A stretch of 64,000 nt of DNA from Gonocerus acuteangulatus (Eukaryota > Arthropoda > Insecta > Hemiptera > Coreidae): positions 10,584,246 to 10,648,245 of the forward strand of contig OX328126.1 of NCBI GenBank assembly GCA_946811695.1, given 5' to 3'. Both the position numbers and the translations under genes were made by a program. The notes below the pieces were generated by a model. The model saw only the letters and a program-made list of their open reading frames with translations, was not told the origin of the DNA and ran no database searches. This document shows positions 1 to 11,952 of this stretch, in pieces; position 1 is the first letter of the stretch; each line of letters begins with the position of its first letter.

Positions 1-965
1 GATGACCTGATACTTAGCCGGTTTAAACTTGGCATAATTGTTACGCTCTTGAGGGGCTGCTGTATTTCCAGGAATATGTTGGTTATTATTAGGGGTCGGA
101 TGTTATTGTCTTTACATATTTTTTTCTGATTCTTAAATCGTAATTTTTGATAAAATTCTACACGTTTTAAAGGATTTTAAAGCATTTAAACAGGTTTTTA
201 TTTTACACATTGTGTCAAAAATCCATATTTTTACATATTCTGCCTTAAATACATATGTTTTCTCCATATTCTAATATTATTTTTATTTTTGAATGGAAAA
301 AATTAATTAGAAACCAAGAAAGAAATTAATACTTCACCCATTGAGTCTAGATCACTGTGTCTTTTCTAATTGCAAGAAGCAAAGGTGGCTGGCAGCCATG
401 CTTCCCCGGCACTAATGGTCTAGGAGCAGATGCGTTTTAAAGAAATACATATATAACGAATTATTGTTTAACAATTGTATTATTCCTTTAATCTACTCTC
501 TAAAACAAATTAACTAGTCAAAGAATCATGTCGATATTATTTTCCAAACTCGAGTTATAAAATAATGCATTTTCAACCTATTTTATTTTATTTCTCAGCT
601 CCTAAGGCGCCTTGGACGAAACGCTCGGACACGTGTCGACAATTATTTTATTCAAAATCACCAGAAAAAAATGGGCCTGGTCGGTAACCCCACCACTGTA
701 TACTGCCCTTATAAGATCAGACCGGCGTCATATTTGATAATTTAAAAATCCGTGTCGTTGCAAACAATTTTCCAAATTAATCTTCATCTCCAGAACTCTT
801 AACTACTTTTTCCCCTTTTAAAATGAGTTCCTAATTCTTATTCATGTTTTTTTTTTTTAAATATGTTATAGAGTTGTATTCATTTTGTAATATCCATTTA
901 TTTATGCTTTTATTTTCAATTTTTTATAGTGTTTTAGGCATTTTTTACTACATATTTTCAATTTT
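1..965. other. AT-rich intergenic sequence
   Basis: No gene, RNA or clear repeat structure is visible here. The stretch is A+T-rich with short homopolymer runs. Confidence 0.5.
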
Positions 966-1615
966 AGCACTTTCCTCCGCAGGAAAGTAGCTATTGAGGT
1001 TGCACTCATGACGGAATTTTTGAAAAATTTCTTCAAATCTTTATTGATCCTACCTAGTAGACAACGAAAATGACCCCTTGTATTGTAACGAAACGCGGTA
1101 TACTTCCTTGGTATCTAATAAGAAAGAAGTGTTGTAAAAATGAACTAAATCGGTCTATCGGAAGGGGAGGGTTTTACTTTGTACTATGTTTGAATTGAAT
1201 TCTCCCGCCAAACGTGGGTTCGCGAAACTCGCAGTAGGAGCGCCTCTGTTTTGATATGAATCTTTGGGCCGTAGAGTTGTGATGTCTGCCGCTAGCCGGA
1301 TACTGTATCCTGTTCCTGCATTATTACTGTATCCCGTTTCTTTTATTGTTCATCAAGATCAATAGCGAAGCTATAAAATAGTGATCATACAAAATGTGAA
1401 GCTTTGTGTATTTATTACGTAGTGTAGTACCACTCATACACAGAACTCTGGAAGGATATTAATTTCAAAATTAATAATAATGGAAAAGAGCACTATTAAT
1501 GTTATTATTTTAATTATCTATGTAGGTTATTATAAGCAAATTATTCAGGAATGCACTCGATATGACCCAATTCTTAGGAAAGTGCTTAGTTATGCAGCTC
1601 CTGCGTGACGGACTT
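966..1615 (+). repeat. R-family interspersed repeat, copy R1 (internally deleted)
   Basis: It begins AGCACTTTCCTCCG and ends with the family's other terminus, AAGTGCTTAGTTATGCAGCT followed by CCTGCGTGACGGACT. The same two ends recur at 34407-35523, 35826-36915, 43962-44515 and 52641-53870. Between the ends are the family modules (text like CTAAATCGGTC and a poly-C/G tract). This copy lacks the (TA)n core and the ACTCGTTCAATCG-type module of longer copies. No ORF is present, so it is a non-autonomous element of unknown class. Confidence 0.75.
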
Positions 1616-2205
1616 TTTTTTATTACATATTTTATTATAAATAATAAAATATTTATGTAAAAATTTTGAATTTGATTTTACATAAACATCCGTTCCCTAG
1701 TTGTTATTAAACATGGTAGGAGATTGTGCAAGACATCACATTGTGTATTCTATCATCTTTTCCTGGTACAATACTAGCATAGTTTCGTAATAATAAAAAA
1801 AAAGTCTACGACAATGGAGTAATATGGACGAAGGGTTCGGAAAACCTCCGTCCATCCTCCTTGTATTGATTCGAGCCTTCATCAGAGAGTGTAACACGAG
1901 AGAGAAAAACTACAGCAGCGATTTTAATTAAACCTCCTCGTGTTTGCTCTTGACCGGACAAAACGGGAGACTGTTCGGACAAAACGGGAGACTGTTCGGA
2001 ATAAAGGAGCCGGCGAAAACATCCAATAAAACCAAATTAGAGAATTCCTAATCAGAACACTCAAAGACCGTATATTCCTCCATATTGGCGTTTGCGCAAT
2101 AAAAAAAATGGGATGAAAAAAATACAATAAAATAAAAAGGGAACTGGGCCTTTCGCCCTTGTTCACTGCGACCCTATTGGATCTATTGTGATTTGCGTCC
2201 CTATC

Positions 2206-5200
2206 TTACTCCCTTTTCAAATTGCAGCTCCTCGCATATAGCTTGAGCTCCTTGGGAGTAGCCTCGGCTATGTCCTTGGGCGTAGCAATTGCCTTCCCTA
2301 TGTGCACTAGCCTGCTGTAGGCCAACGCCTCACATTCGCAGAGGATGTGCTGTGAGGTTTCCCCTTCTTCGAGGCACCAGCGACATGTAGGACCCTCTAT
2401 TAGCCCCATCGTGCACAGGTGTTTTCTTAGCGGACCATGTCCAGAGAGAATTCCGACTTTCCTTCTTAGTTCTATCCTTGTTAGTTGAAGGAAATACCTT
2501 GTCCTATCTTTCGAAATCCAGACAAGTAGCTTTGCCTGCCTCATACCCGGCTTAGCCTGCCAATACTTTTGACTTATATTTACTACCTTTTTGACACACC
2601 GAAGAACGGCTCGGACCATGGAGTCTCTCCTCCGATCCCTTCCTTGCCAGCTCATCAGCCTTCTCATTGTCCACAATGCCCTCATGTCCCGGCAACCACA
2701 CAAGCGTAACCCGTTACGCCTGCCTAGATCATTTAGGGCATTGTGGCAACCAAGCACTAACTTTGAGGCGACACTATGCGATGCAAGTGCCTTTAGTGCA
2801 GCTTGACTGTCACTATTAATTCGTATTCTTTGCCCTTTAACACCTTTTTTGAGATTTTCTCGGACTGAATCTCAATCGCATGAACTTCCGATTGGAAGAC
2901 AGTAGCAAAGGATCCAAGAGCTATGGCTATTTCTGTTCTGGGACCATATACCCCTGCACCAGCCCTCTCATCCTTAAGGGAGCCATCGGTGTACCACACT
3001 CATGAGTCTCTTTGGAAACTTTCCTGTCCTTCCTCCCAGCTCTGTCGACTAGGTATGACAACACTAAACTGCTTGTCAAAGACAAGTGTCCGTGTCGTCT
3101 CATCCGACCGGATGAGGCACAAATCGCTCTCTTTTAGTCTTTGCAAGACCCTGAGATGCCCCCTAGTCTCATCCTAGCTCGCTTTGAGGGACTGAATTCT
3201 TAGTGCTCCAATCAGTGCCTCTCGCTTGATGCGGATAGCCAGCGGTGTTAATCCTATGATTGCTTCCATCGCTGCAGTAGGGCACGTCCTGATTGCCCCT
3301 GTGATTCCCAGGCATGCTAGCCTTTGTACTCTTTCAAGCCTGCTGGCTGCGGTCTTCTCTTCAGTTTTTGTCCACCAGACTAGAGCTGCGTATGTTACCA
3401 TAGATCGTACTACAGCAGTGTATAGGTCATAGGAGCATCCTCGGACTCATACCCCAGGTCTTTCCACCGAGTTTGTTACAGGCCCATAAAGAGGCCTTTG
3501 CCCTCTCAACCTGTTTATTGAGGTGCAAATGTCCAAGTGAGCCTTCTATCCAGTGTTATTCCCAGATATTTGATCTCATTTGTGACCAGTACAGGAGACC
3601 CCTCCCCCAGGATAGATTCCATATTTAGGTTCTTTTTCCTAGAGAAAGGGACTACCTTGGTCTTTTCAGGATTAACAGTTAACCCAAGATTACGGCACCA
3701 TCTCATAAACATTTCTAGTGCCAGCTGCATACGTTCCTGCGGAAATCTCCCTCTTACTATAACTGCTATATCACCCGCATATCCTATTACCTCGTACCCA
3801 GCTTCTGAAAGAGAGATGCAGGGCAGTTTCTGTTGATTTGCCCTTTTGATACGCAAATTGCTGGGCATGCAGAGGATGCCTTCCTAAGAGGTCCTCCCTG
3901 ATATGCATGTCCACTACCTTCTCCATCGTTTTTAGCACGTTAGAGGAGAGACTTATAGGTCTATAGGACTTAGGTAAGTCCAGGGGCCTTGTCGGTTCCT
4001 TTGGTATAAAAATCACATCCGTGTCCCTCCAGAGACAGGGGATGTATCCATGTGCATAGATTGCCTGAAACAGCAAGCTTTTCTTTTCCATGGATTAGCA
4101 GAGCAGGGATAACACCGTCACCTCCAGGAGCCTTGTAAGGCTTGAAGGTACCTATTGCCCACTTTACCTTTTCAATTGTAAAGATTTTCTTGGCTGCTTG
4201 AAGCATCCATTTTTTTGCATTTCCATGCCCCCGAGGCTCATTTGTATCCTCTGTTTCGTCTTCTGAGCAGCCTGGGAAGTGGGTCACTAGTAGCTCCCTA
4301 ACTGTCTCTTCCAGGTTGCTCGTGATCGTCCCATCGGGTCTCTTTAGCAGTCCCATTTACTTTGTGTTCCTTTTGGCAAGCACTTTCTGTAGCCTAGCAG
4401 CATCTGGTAGTCTACTAACATCTTTGCAGAAATCTCTCCAGGTCCTTCTCTTAGCCTGCCTGATTTCTTTATTATACTCCGTCAGGGACTGTTCATAGTC
4501 CCTCCAATTTCCATTTTGTTTTGCCCAATTGAAGAGCCTCCTGGCCTTTTTCCTGAGCTTTCCCAATTCGCTGTTCCACCATGGCGGCTTCTTTTCCTGC
4601 CTTTTAGTTCTTGGCGGGCAGCTAATTTCAAACGCCTCATGCATGGCGTTGTGGGTTTTTACAGAGGTTCTTTCCAGTTCCCCTGTGGTACCCACTGCTA
4701 GCTCCTCTCCTCCATACTCCTCTAGGAGTACGTTGCCGTAAAGGGTCCAATTTGTCAGTTTTGGAATTCTCACCTGTTGTGGGGCCTCCATTCTTGCCCC
4801 GACCTCAAACCTTATCTGCCGATGGTCAGACATCGAGACCTCTTTGGAGACGTGCCAATTGAGTATCATTTTACTAAAGGACTGTTTTGACAGTGTGAGA
4901 TCCAACGCCTCACTTCTATTTGCTGTAACAAAGGTGGGCTCAGAGCCTCGATTAGCTACATCAATATTGTTAGATATTAAGTAATCAAGGAGCGACTCAC
5001 CTCTCATGTTGTTGTTGCTGCTTCCCCAGGCCTTGTTGTGAGCATTGGCATCGCAACCCATTATTAGGTCTAGGTTCCTGTCCTTGCAGTAGTTAACCAG
5101 GTCGTTTACTTCATTTGGAGGTACTTCCACAGCATCTCCAGGAAAATAGGCCGAGGCAATCAGCACCTCCCATATTACTTTCGCAGTCGGAACCTCTATA

Positions 5201-5526
5201 ACCACCGCAACCAGGTCCCTTCTAATGAAGTCTAGAACAGAGTAAAAATTGACTCTTTTGTTAATCAGCAGGGCTGCTCTTGGTCTGTCAACACCCGTAC
5301 AGTAGATTAGCTTACCTGCTTTAGATGAAAGGCCCATTACAGTTCCTTTGCCTGCCCAGGGTTCCTGAAGGATCCCTACGTCTAATTTTCTGGAGATGAA
5401 CCCTCTATTAAGGACGCTGGTCGCTGCCCTTGCACGATGAAGGTTCACCTGCATGAACCTTAAGTTTTCACTTAAGGTCGTGGTATGGGGCTCCTTGGTG
5501 CGGGTCTCCGCTTTTCGGTGCGCCAC
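2206..5526 (-). pseudogene. LOA-like LINE ORF2 (EN-RT-RNase H), disrupted
   Basis: The intact N-terminal part (5526-4357) is an APE-type endonuclease: MQVNLHRARAA, LQEPWAGKG, GCDANAHNKAWGS and SMSDHRQI carry the expected catalytic neighbourhood. An in-frame TAA at 4357-4359 interrupts it. RT follows in pieces (4356-3970, 4091-3771, 3868-3515): SYRPISL is recognisable, but the palm segment between the KGKSTETALH motif and the catalytic loop is missing. The loop itself reads YAGD instead of YADD, so a catalytic Asp is lost. The thumb is at 3401-3174 and RNase H (WYTDGSLK) at 2999-2793. A zinc knuckle (CRWCLEEGETSQHILCEC) lies in the last piece, 2757-2206. This copy cannot make active enzyme. 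Confidence 0.8.
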
Positions 5527-6864
5527 CCCAGCCTGGCTTCCTCCCTTCTTCTCCCAGGTGAGTGGTGCCTTTCACTACGGGTCGGTGTAGAGTGCCTTCT
5601 CCTATCCCGCCTGTCCCTTTCTTCTTCTCTGTCCCTGTGACTATGAGCAAGGGGAGGACGACGAGATCTTTTCCTTCCCTCCTCTTCTTCCTCTGCCTGC
5701 CTTGAGGTGCTGGGCCTCGCGCCATCCTTCTTGGCTGTAGCATCCCCAGCCTTATTCTCCTCTCTTCCTCTTCCTTCCGATCCCTCAGGAGTCCGGGCTA
5801 CATGCTTATCCTTTCCTTCTTCCTTATCCACCGTAACTACTCCTTCTTCTCTCTCTTGCACCATCTCCTCCTTCTTCCCAACCGCAGGCACGGAAACTTC
5901 GCCTCCCTTTGCGGCCTCCAATCACCCTATATTTTAGACTGTGGAAGCCGTAGTGCAGCATATCTCCGCCTTCTAGAAGCTTGTGGGCTGTATCATCGTC
6001 GATCTAGGCAACGAATCATCTCTACTGTACACTTTCCAGGATTCTATCCTTAAGTCCCTTGGGTTCTGAGCCCTTAGCAAATTAAGAAGTAGACCATTTT
6101 CCAGGACCCAGTCAGCTGACTCCTGGTTTGAACATACTAGCTGTATCCAACCGCCCTTCCATATAATGTCGTAGAACCGAACCTTCAACTCCCTATCCGG
6201 TTCCTCGCCTATTTTCAATAGAAGAGCCTCCTTAATCAGTTCAAACTGCTCTCCTTCAAGTTGAACTGTGGGGTGTTCCTGGCAGCAGATGCCAATCCTC
6301 ACCCCTTCAAGGGCTCTCCGGTACGAGAGAACTGGAGCCATGTCCCGCTTCAGTTCCTTTCCTTCTTGTGACTGCTGCACAGATGAGCTCGGCTTAGCCC
6401 TTTTGCTGCACGCCACCGGAGTGACCTCACTGGATCGAGTCCTCTCACCCTCCTCTTCAGATCTACTCCTCTTCTTCTGGGTCCCATGCGTTCCCATAGG
6501 GCCCCTGCAAACATCTTGGTAGCCTCTTCCTTGCTGTACCCATGTCTTCGGAGCCAGCGAAAGCTCCACCAAGCTTGATCTTCTTATCGCTGGTGGTAGG
6601 GGGCATGGATTTCTCCTCCCCCTTGTCAGTATGAGCATGCTCCTCCTCCTGTACAGGCGGTGGAATTTGCATCTCCTCTTTTTCCAACTCCATGTTGGCG
6701 TTTCCTTCTTCTTCGGAGGCAACCCTCTCCTGAAGGTCGAGATTGAACTCGATAGATAGGGGCGTTAGAGCCTCCGTTGTTGTTATGTCCGAAGACAAAG
6801 AATCATTATTCAACTCCTCAATTATTCCCACGAGAAGCAAGGGATCTAAAGGTCACCTGCAGCA
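5472..6864 (-). pseudogene. LOA-like LINE ORF1 (gag-like, DUF4780-type), frameshifted
   Basis: The coding sense is spread over two minus-strand frames: an acidic N-terminal part at about 6864-6463, then 6722-5973 continued at 5921-5472 in the same frame. The middle contains a segment reading RRALEGVRIGICCQEHP followed by a Glu/Leu-rich helix and a WIQLVCSNQ strand. This resembles the DUF4780-type domain found in gag-like ORF1s of insect LINEs. The C-terminal third is an Arg/Glu/Lys-rich tail, probably for RNA binding. No CCHC knuckle is seen. A frameshift near 6480-6520 and at least one stop near 5973 break it. Its stop overlaps the start of ORF2 by about 55 nt, the usual compact LINE arrangement. 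Confidence 0.65.
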
Positions 6865-7507
6865 GAGCCCCGCGTACTGCAGTAAGGCAGTTCTTGAAAC
6901 TGGAGGTCACCCGGTATCCAGAGTCCCCATGGTAGGACTGAGTTCCCCTCAGCCATTCGTCCAACGGCCCATGATGTTCCACCTTGGATTGGAGGATGTT
7001 TTATGACCATCCATGTCATTCGCCTAGGGAAGGTGATCCTAGGTTGTGTACTGTGGATGTCCTTAGTTTTTGGTGTAGTGTGCTGTATTTAGCGTACTGT
7101 GTGTGTGTCAGCGTTAATGTTCCCCCAACCTGGAGGGCCAGTGGCTGACTGCGGTCAAAAGACCGGGCGACGGGACCGCCACCTCCCTACGCCGAAAAAA
7201 AATCGTAAGAGTATAAAACAAAGTACTTTCAAGTTTGGCCATTTTTACTTTGAATATAGGCAGAGCTTTACATCCTTTCTAAAGAAAATACGTTTTTACG
7301 GATATAATATTCCATCTGCATTATCTAACGACACTTCCATAAAATTGAAAGGGTCATTACAAAAACCAGATGAGTCCAGAAAAATATTCAGAAACTACAA
7401 AAAAATAAATGCGTAGCTTCATTTTTGCTGGATGAAATAAAAATTGCTTTTATACCTACTATTGCCCCACCAACAGTTTTGCATTGTACATAAAATAAAT
7501 ATATTTT

Positions 7508-8180
7508 CTTATTTTTGTGGTAAGCGGAAGGTCAATTAATAAAAACTTCACCATACAGTATCACCAACTTTATTCCGTCCCTACATGTTTCACAGCTTGG
7601 TGCCTCTTCAGGGGAAAAATTAAATATATAAAACTTACAGCCTCAATCTGAGGAGGATAACCTTCCACCAGTACGGCCACGTTTAGAATGATCATGGTCT
7701 GAAAGAATCCAAAATGGCGAAATATAATCAGCTGATCCATAATCGATTTGTCAAACATTTAAAATTAATTTCCAGAAGAAATATAGCCTTAAAAATTAAA
7801 ACCATCTTCCCACCTTCTAATTAAAACATATTTTTACCTTTTGTTAAATAAATTAATAAAAATCGTATTCAAATGTAATATTATTTCAGTTTTTTATTTA
7901 CCACTTTTTTCCTATTTTTTATGATATGGATATTTTCCTTAATTCTTCTTTTCATTCTATTTCTCTCTTTACCTAATGTACTAATATTTTCAAAATCGAA
8001 ACTATGTTTATATTTTGTAGCATGATATGTATGTAATTTTAATTAATAGCATGTTATATGTAATTTTTCCCCTGAAGAGGCACCAAAAAAGGTGTGAAAC
8101 ATGTAGGGACGGAATAAAGTTGGTGATACTGTATGGTGAAGTAATTAATTAATTGACCTTCCGCCTAACACGAAAATAAG
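7508..8180. mobile_element. Foldback/MITE element with ~110-bp terminal inverted repeats
   Basis: The left end (7508-7620; CTTATTTTTGTGGTAAGCGG then CACCATACAGTATCACCAAC) is mirrored as a near-perfect inverted copy at about 8065-8180. About 440 bp of AT-rich DNA without an ORF separates the arms. The inner arm carries CTGAAGAGGCACC followed by GTGAAACATGTAGGGACG. The long inverted repeats and absence of coding capacity make it a non-autonomous foldback element; the superfamily is unknown. Confidence 0.8.
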
Positions 8181-8249
8181 AAGATTGGAAGAAAAGGTCA
8201 GTTGAATAATAATAATAAATATATTGTTTAAGAGGATAGTTGTGAAAAT

Positions 8250-8255
8250 ATTTGA

Positions 8256-8295
<40 letters not shown>

Positions 8296-8296
8296 C
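8250..8296. repeat. (TA)n microsatellite
   Basis: Uninterrupted alternating TA run. Similar long (TA)n tracts occur about every few kb in this window. Confidence 0.9.
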
Positions 8297-8645
8297 GTGC
8301 TAAAAAATGTTTTACACTGTCCCATCTCGTGTGAAAAATATAGGTCAAAACTCATTAAAAAAATGCCTTCGAAATTATCCACCTCCTTCAAAACCCGAAG
8401 CTAATAAGATGATAGAAGGATATGATTCACTTTCCCTTGTGGATACGTAGGCTTTTCTCCATGAGGAGATATTTCCTCCAGGAAGGATGATGGTGATTGG
8501 ATTAGGATACGTGGGAGTAAGGGATACATCCAAATCCATGTATCTCTATCTCTCTCACCTCCATTATCTATTTGCCAGATATGAAGGGGAAAACAAGACT
8601 ATATGTAGGAAATTATGTTTTCCTATATTTTCCTATATATGTTTT

Positions 8646-8648
<3 letters not shown>

Positions 8649-8700
<52 letters not shown>
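8649..8700. repeat. (TA)n microsatellite
   Basis: About 52 bp of pure TA. It directly precedes sequence (8729-8850) that recurs in inverted orientation at about 25505-25640. Confidence 0.9.
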
Positions 8701-8703
<3 letters not shown>

Positions 8704-8862
8704 AATAAAAAATAAAATCATGTCCGTTTTCAATAGGGGTAAAAGACACCATGTGGAGGACTTGGTTTTGTTTGACTATGATCAATAATTCCAGTTACCT
8801 ATCAATGTCAATAAAAATTCGAAAAGTAATCTTTAAACTGTTCCTAAAGGTAACAAAAAAAA

Positions 8863-9924
8863 AGTCCGACTCGCAGGAACTGCGTCATCTTAGCGCGGTT
8901 ACGTACATCTCGAAGAAATAGAATAGATTAGCATCACAAATATCAGGAAACTGACAGTACACACACAGAAGCGGATAATTCTTAATCTGTATAAGTCAAT
9001 ACAATTATGTACTGAAAACGTACTTACTCTTCGACTTTTGCTGTGAAGGCTCTATTCTAAACAACCAAAAATTCGTTGTCATTTTAAGTATCTTGTTTTA
9101 CTAGCAAATTCGTTTAACTGTTATAATCAACTGTAAATATTTTCTTCAAGGCGAATAAAATTCCATTCTGTCGTGGGTTAAATCTTTCTACAAAATAAGA
9201 AATAACGATAACTTCAGTTGGAGGCTGTGCATACGTCATCATGATTAGCCACAGCCATCTTGATTACCACAGCCACTCGAAACTTATTACCATTACCTTT
9301 CACCGTTTCTTAGCTTGTTTTACTAAAATAATAATTTTACTGATAAATGCAAGTTAAAACAACCAATTAAAAAGTGAGATAAACAAAGAGAAAAACCCTT
9401 TCAAAACAAACACTTTTTTAGTTTTAAGCGCTTATATCTCTGATTGACGTTGCCCCATCGAATATTGCTTCATAACCTTTTTTGTAGAGAATTTAGTAAG
9501 CATTCGAATGGACACCTTCCACTTACCACGATTTTCCAACCGTTATCGAGATATTTACGAGAAATTTATGAAGATCCGAAAACTTTTCACGTCTATTAAG
9601 AAAATATTTTTTTTCGCATACTTCCTTAACTCCAAATGTAACCAAAATTTAAACATCTTAGTTAGGATTAATTTCCAATATGTAGAAAATATTTAAATGG
9701 AATTCCGCGATTCTAAGTACCCACAAAAAAATAATGACTTACAAAAACATTGAATCCACTTTTCTCAGAAACGGTTAAAGATATCGCCTTAAAAAGGGTT
9801 TCATTCGTTTTCTTATGTTATGAAACCTATAAAACAAGTACCTGCAAGCATATGAACTCAAAAACGTAAGCGTTAGAGATGTACGTAACCGCGCTAAGAT
9901 GACGCAGTTCCTGCGAGTCGGACT
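8863..9924. mobile_element. Non-autonomous DNA element with 49-bp perfect TIRs
   Basis: The left terminus AGTCCGACTCGCAGGAACTG and the following 29 bp (to 8911) recur exactly as an inverted repeat ending at 9924. The 1062-bp element has no substantial ORF. Its right-hand interior (about 9480-9880) is homologous to 60970-61345. A solitary diverged end occurs at about 56442-56475. The terminus resembles one end of the R family (AGTCCGTCACGCAGGAGCTG), suggesting related mobilisation machinery. Confidence 0.8.
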
Positions 9925-10880
9925 GTTTTGTGTATGAAACTACCTCACAATATTTGTCATGAAAATATGCCTAGTTCTATTAGTTGAATAAATTCCTCGC
10001 TTTTGACTTTTCTGTCTCTGCCATTTTTTTAATTAACTGAGTTGTTAATTAAAATGGTTGTGTTATACCATAAAACATGTACCAAGTATTCGGATATCCT
10101 GGAAAACTCCCATTGCTTTTCATCGCAAGTATTTCAACAACTAAAATGAAATGTGTTTTCCGGAATCGCATGACCTGGAATAAACGAGAACTCAATATTC
10201 AACCCTGAGGAACTCCAGCTAACTCGGTTTGAGGGAAGAGAGCAAATTAAAAAATTCTTCTCTGAGGACTGCTAAATTAAAACTGCTCGGATCTGAAGTA
10301 ATTTCTCTTTGTAAAATGCTGCAGTGGAGTTCTGATTTGAAAATTCAAGAACCTTTTGCTAAATTAACAATATGTAATCGTGCAAAATCTTTGCAATTTG
10401 CTTAACTAAAATAAGATTTTACACCATAACAATAAAACGTTGAAGTAGATAAATCTACAAGATAATGAAGAAAAAAAGGAAACAAATTTGATTTTTATTA
10501 AGTTTTGTTTCTGTTTAGGATGTGTTTTTTAATTATTGTTTTTTTATTATACAAGTACTTAGTAAATACTATTACAATCTTAAATTTATTCAATTACATA
10601 ATATTATTTATTTTTATATAGTATTCTTGTTAATAAATTTATTTTTTTATAAATTAAAAAAGAGGATATCCATATATTACTTATATGTACTACACACTAC
10701 TTTATTATCAGCAAACGACTTCTGTGCATGCATTCACTAAAAAAAAAAAAAAAACATAAACAGTACGGATACACTACAAAATTTAAATTTTTGTTATGAA
10801 AAATGCTACTTTTAAACAACTTATGAATCGTTTTGAGCGGAAATCATAAACAAATAAAAATGATGATAATTAAAAAATAC
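9925..10880. other. AT-rich intergenic sequence
   Basis: No gene or recognisable element. There are only short AT-rich chance ORFs and an A-run near 10740. Confidence 0.45.
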
Positions 10881-10884
10881 ACAA

Positions 10885-11418
10885 AAACTTCACATTTTGG
10901 CCTGTTTATCTTGATAAATAATAAATAATATTATTAATAATAAATAATAAAATTAAGATAATAAAATCCTATTATTATTAATAATAAATAATAAAAGGAA
11001 CGAAATTCAGCAATTACGCAGGAACTCGATACAGCGCCCCTAGTGGTAGAAGCCAGAACTCTGCTACCCGTACAAAGTCATGTCGAATCAGAGGCACTCC
11101 TAGTGGGAGCTTTGCCAACCAACGTTTGGCGGGAGAATTCAATTCAAACATAATACTAAGTAAGCCCTCCCCCTCCCGATAGACCGATTTAGTTCATTTT
11201 CGTTACAATACAAAAGAAATTACGACCGTTATGAGCAAATTAGTAATTTGTATCCCGTGTAAGCCCTTCTTTACATCACATTTTTTCATATAAAAAAAAT
11301 TTCGGCTTGTATTGTCGTATAACTAATTTACGAAATCGTTCAATCTTTTGCTGGGGGAACACTACATACCAAGTTTCGTGGCGAAAAAATAATAACTCAG
11401 GCGTGTATCGTGTTAACA

Positions 11419-11457
<39 letters not shown>
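10885..11457 (-). repeat. R-family repeat, copy R2 (truncated, minus)
   Basis: It contains the family segments ACGCAGGAACTCGATACAGC, CCGATAGACCGATTTAGTTC, ACCAAGTTTCGTGGCG and ATCGTGTTAACAG, and ends in a (TA)n tract at 11423-11457. The variant AATAATAACTCAGGCGTGTA is shared only with the copy near 24671, which defines a subfamily distinct from the 34-36 kb copies. Confidence 0.7.
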
Positions 11458-11461
<4 letters not shown>

Positions 11462-11542
11462 GGATCGTTTCAGCAGTTTTAGTTTTTAGTTCTGGATTTG
11501 GGGTAGATACTTCTCACTTCCAATCTTTTTATTCAACTTAAA

Positions 11543-11791
11543 TTGCCTAGTACGTATGCAGGGTTGTTTTCAAATGTTTGTCAACAGTATGACCATTGTT
11601 TATTAACTCGGCTTACCTTTAAAGCAACAAAATTTAATGTTGTGAGGTATACATTCATTGCCGAGAAGGATGCATCGGATAGTGACCGAAAAAAGTTTGC
11701 TGATACTTTTGGTAACATTGGTACCATTACCAACTTGAACGAAATTTTGAAATCTGCTTCTGGTATCAGAAGTGTACAGTGTTCCGATTAA
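11543..11791 (+). CDS. Short upstream ORF in LINE leader (uncertain)
   Basis: An 82-codon open frame beginning at a TTG, with no ATG at that position, lies 161 nt upstream of LINE ORF1 and in a different frame. It is moderately charged (KDASDSDRKKF) and contains no domain I recognise. It may be a chance frame in the leader or a uORF-like segment. Confidence 0.2.
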   Translation: MPSTYAGLFSNVCQQYDHCLLTRLTFKATKFNVVRYTFIAEKDASDSDRKKFADTFGNIGTITNLNEILKSASGIRSVQCSD

Positions 11792-11952
11792 TCCCGAGGA
11801 TATCCTGCATCTCTATTGGCTGCGGCCGCAAGTATCATTTATATTATTTCTTTTATACTATTGTGAGAGAACTACACTTATTTTGTAAACACAGAAGGCT
11901 ATTCTCTTCCCATAATTATTGTTGTGGCAATAAGTATTGAATAATATTTAAG

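Larger units (their letters stand above)
1800..7195 (-). mobile_element. LOA-like non-LTR retrotransposon, degenerate
   Basis: On the minus strand this is an almost full-length but decayed LINE with gag-like ORF1, endonuclease, reverse transcriptase, RNase H and a C-terminal zinc knuckle, in that order. The LQEPW and GCDANAH endonuclease motifs together with an RNase H domain point to the LOA/R1 group; this is family-level inference. The 5' end is near 7195, just before an A-run on the plus strand. The 3' end near 1800 is estimated from where LINE-like sequence stops. A 21-bp unit, starting GGACAAAACGGGAGACTG on the plus strand, is repeated twice at about 1958-2000 in the 3' UTR. Frameshifts, stops and an RT deletion make it non-autonomous. 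Confidence 0.8.

Noticed and set aside
5468..5743. Second basic frame overlapping LOA ORF1
   Set aside because: It is out of phase with the frame that carries the DUF4780-like segment and lies in Arg/Glu-rich DNA that is open in several frames.
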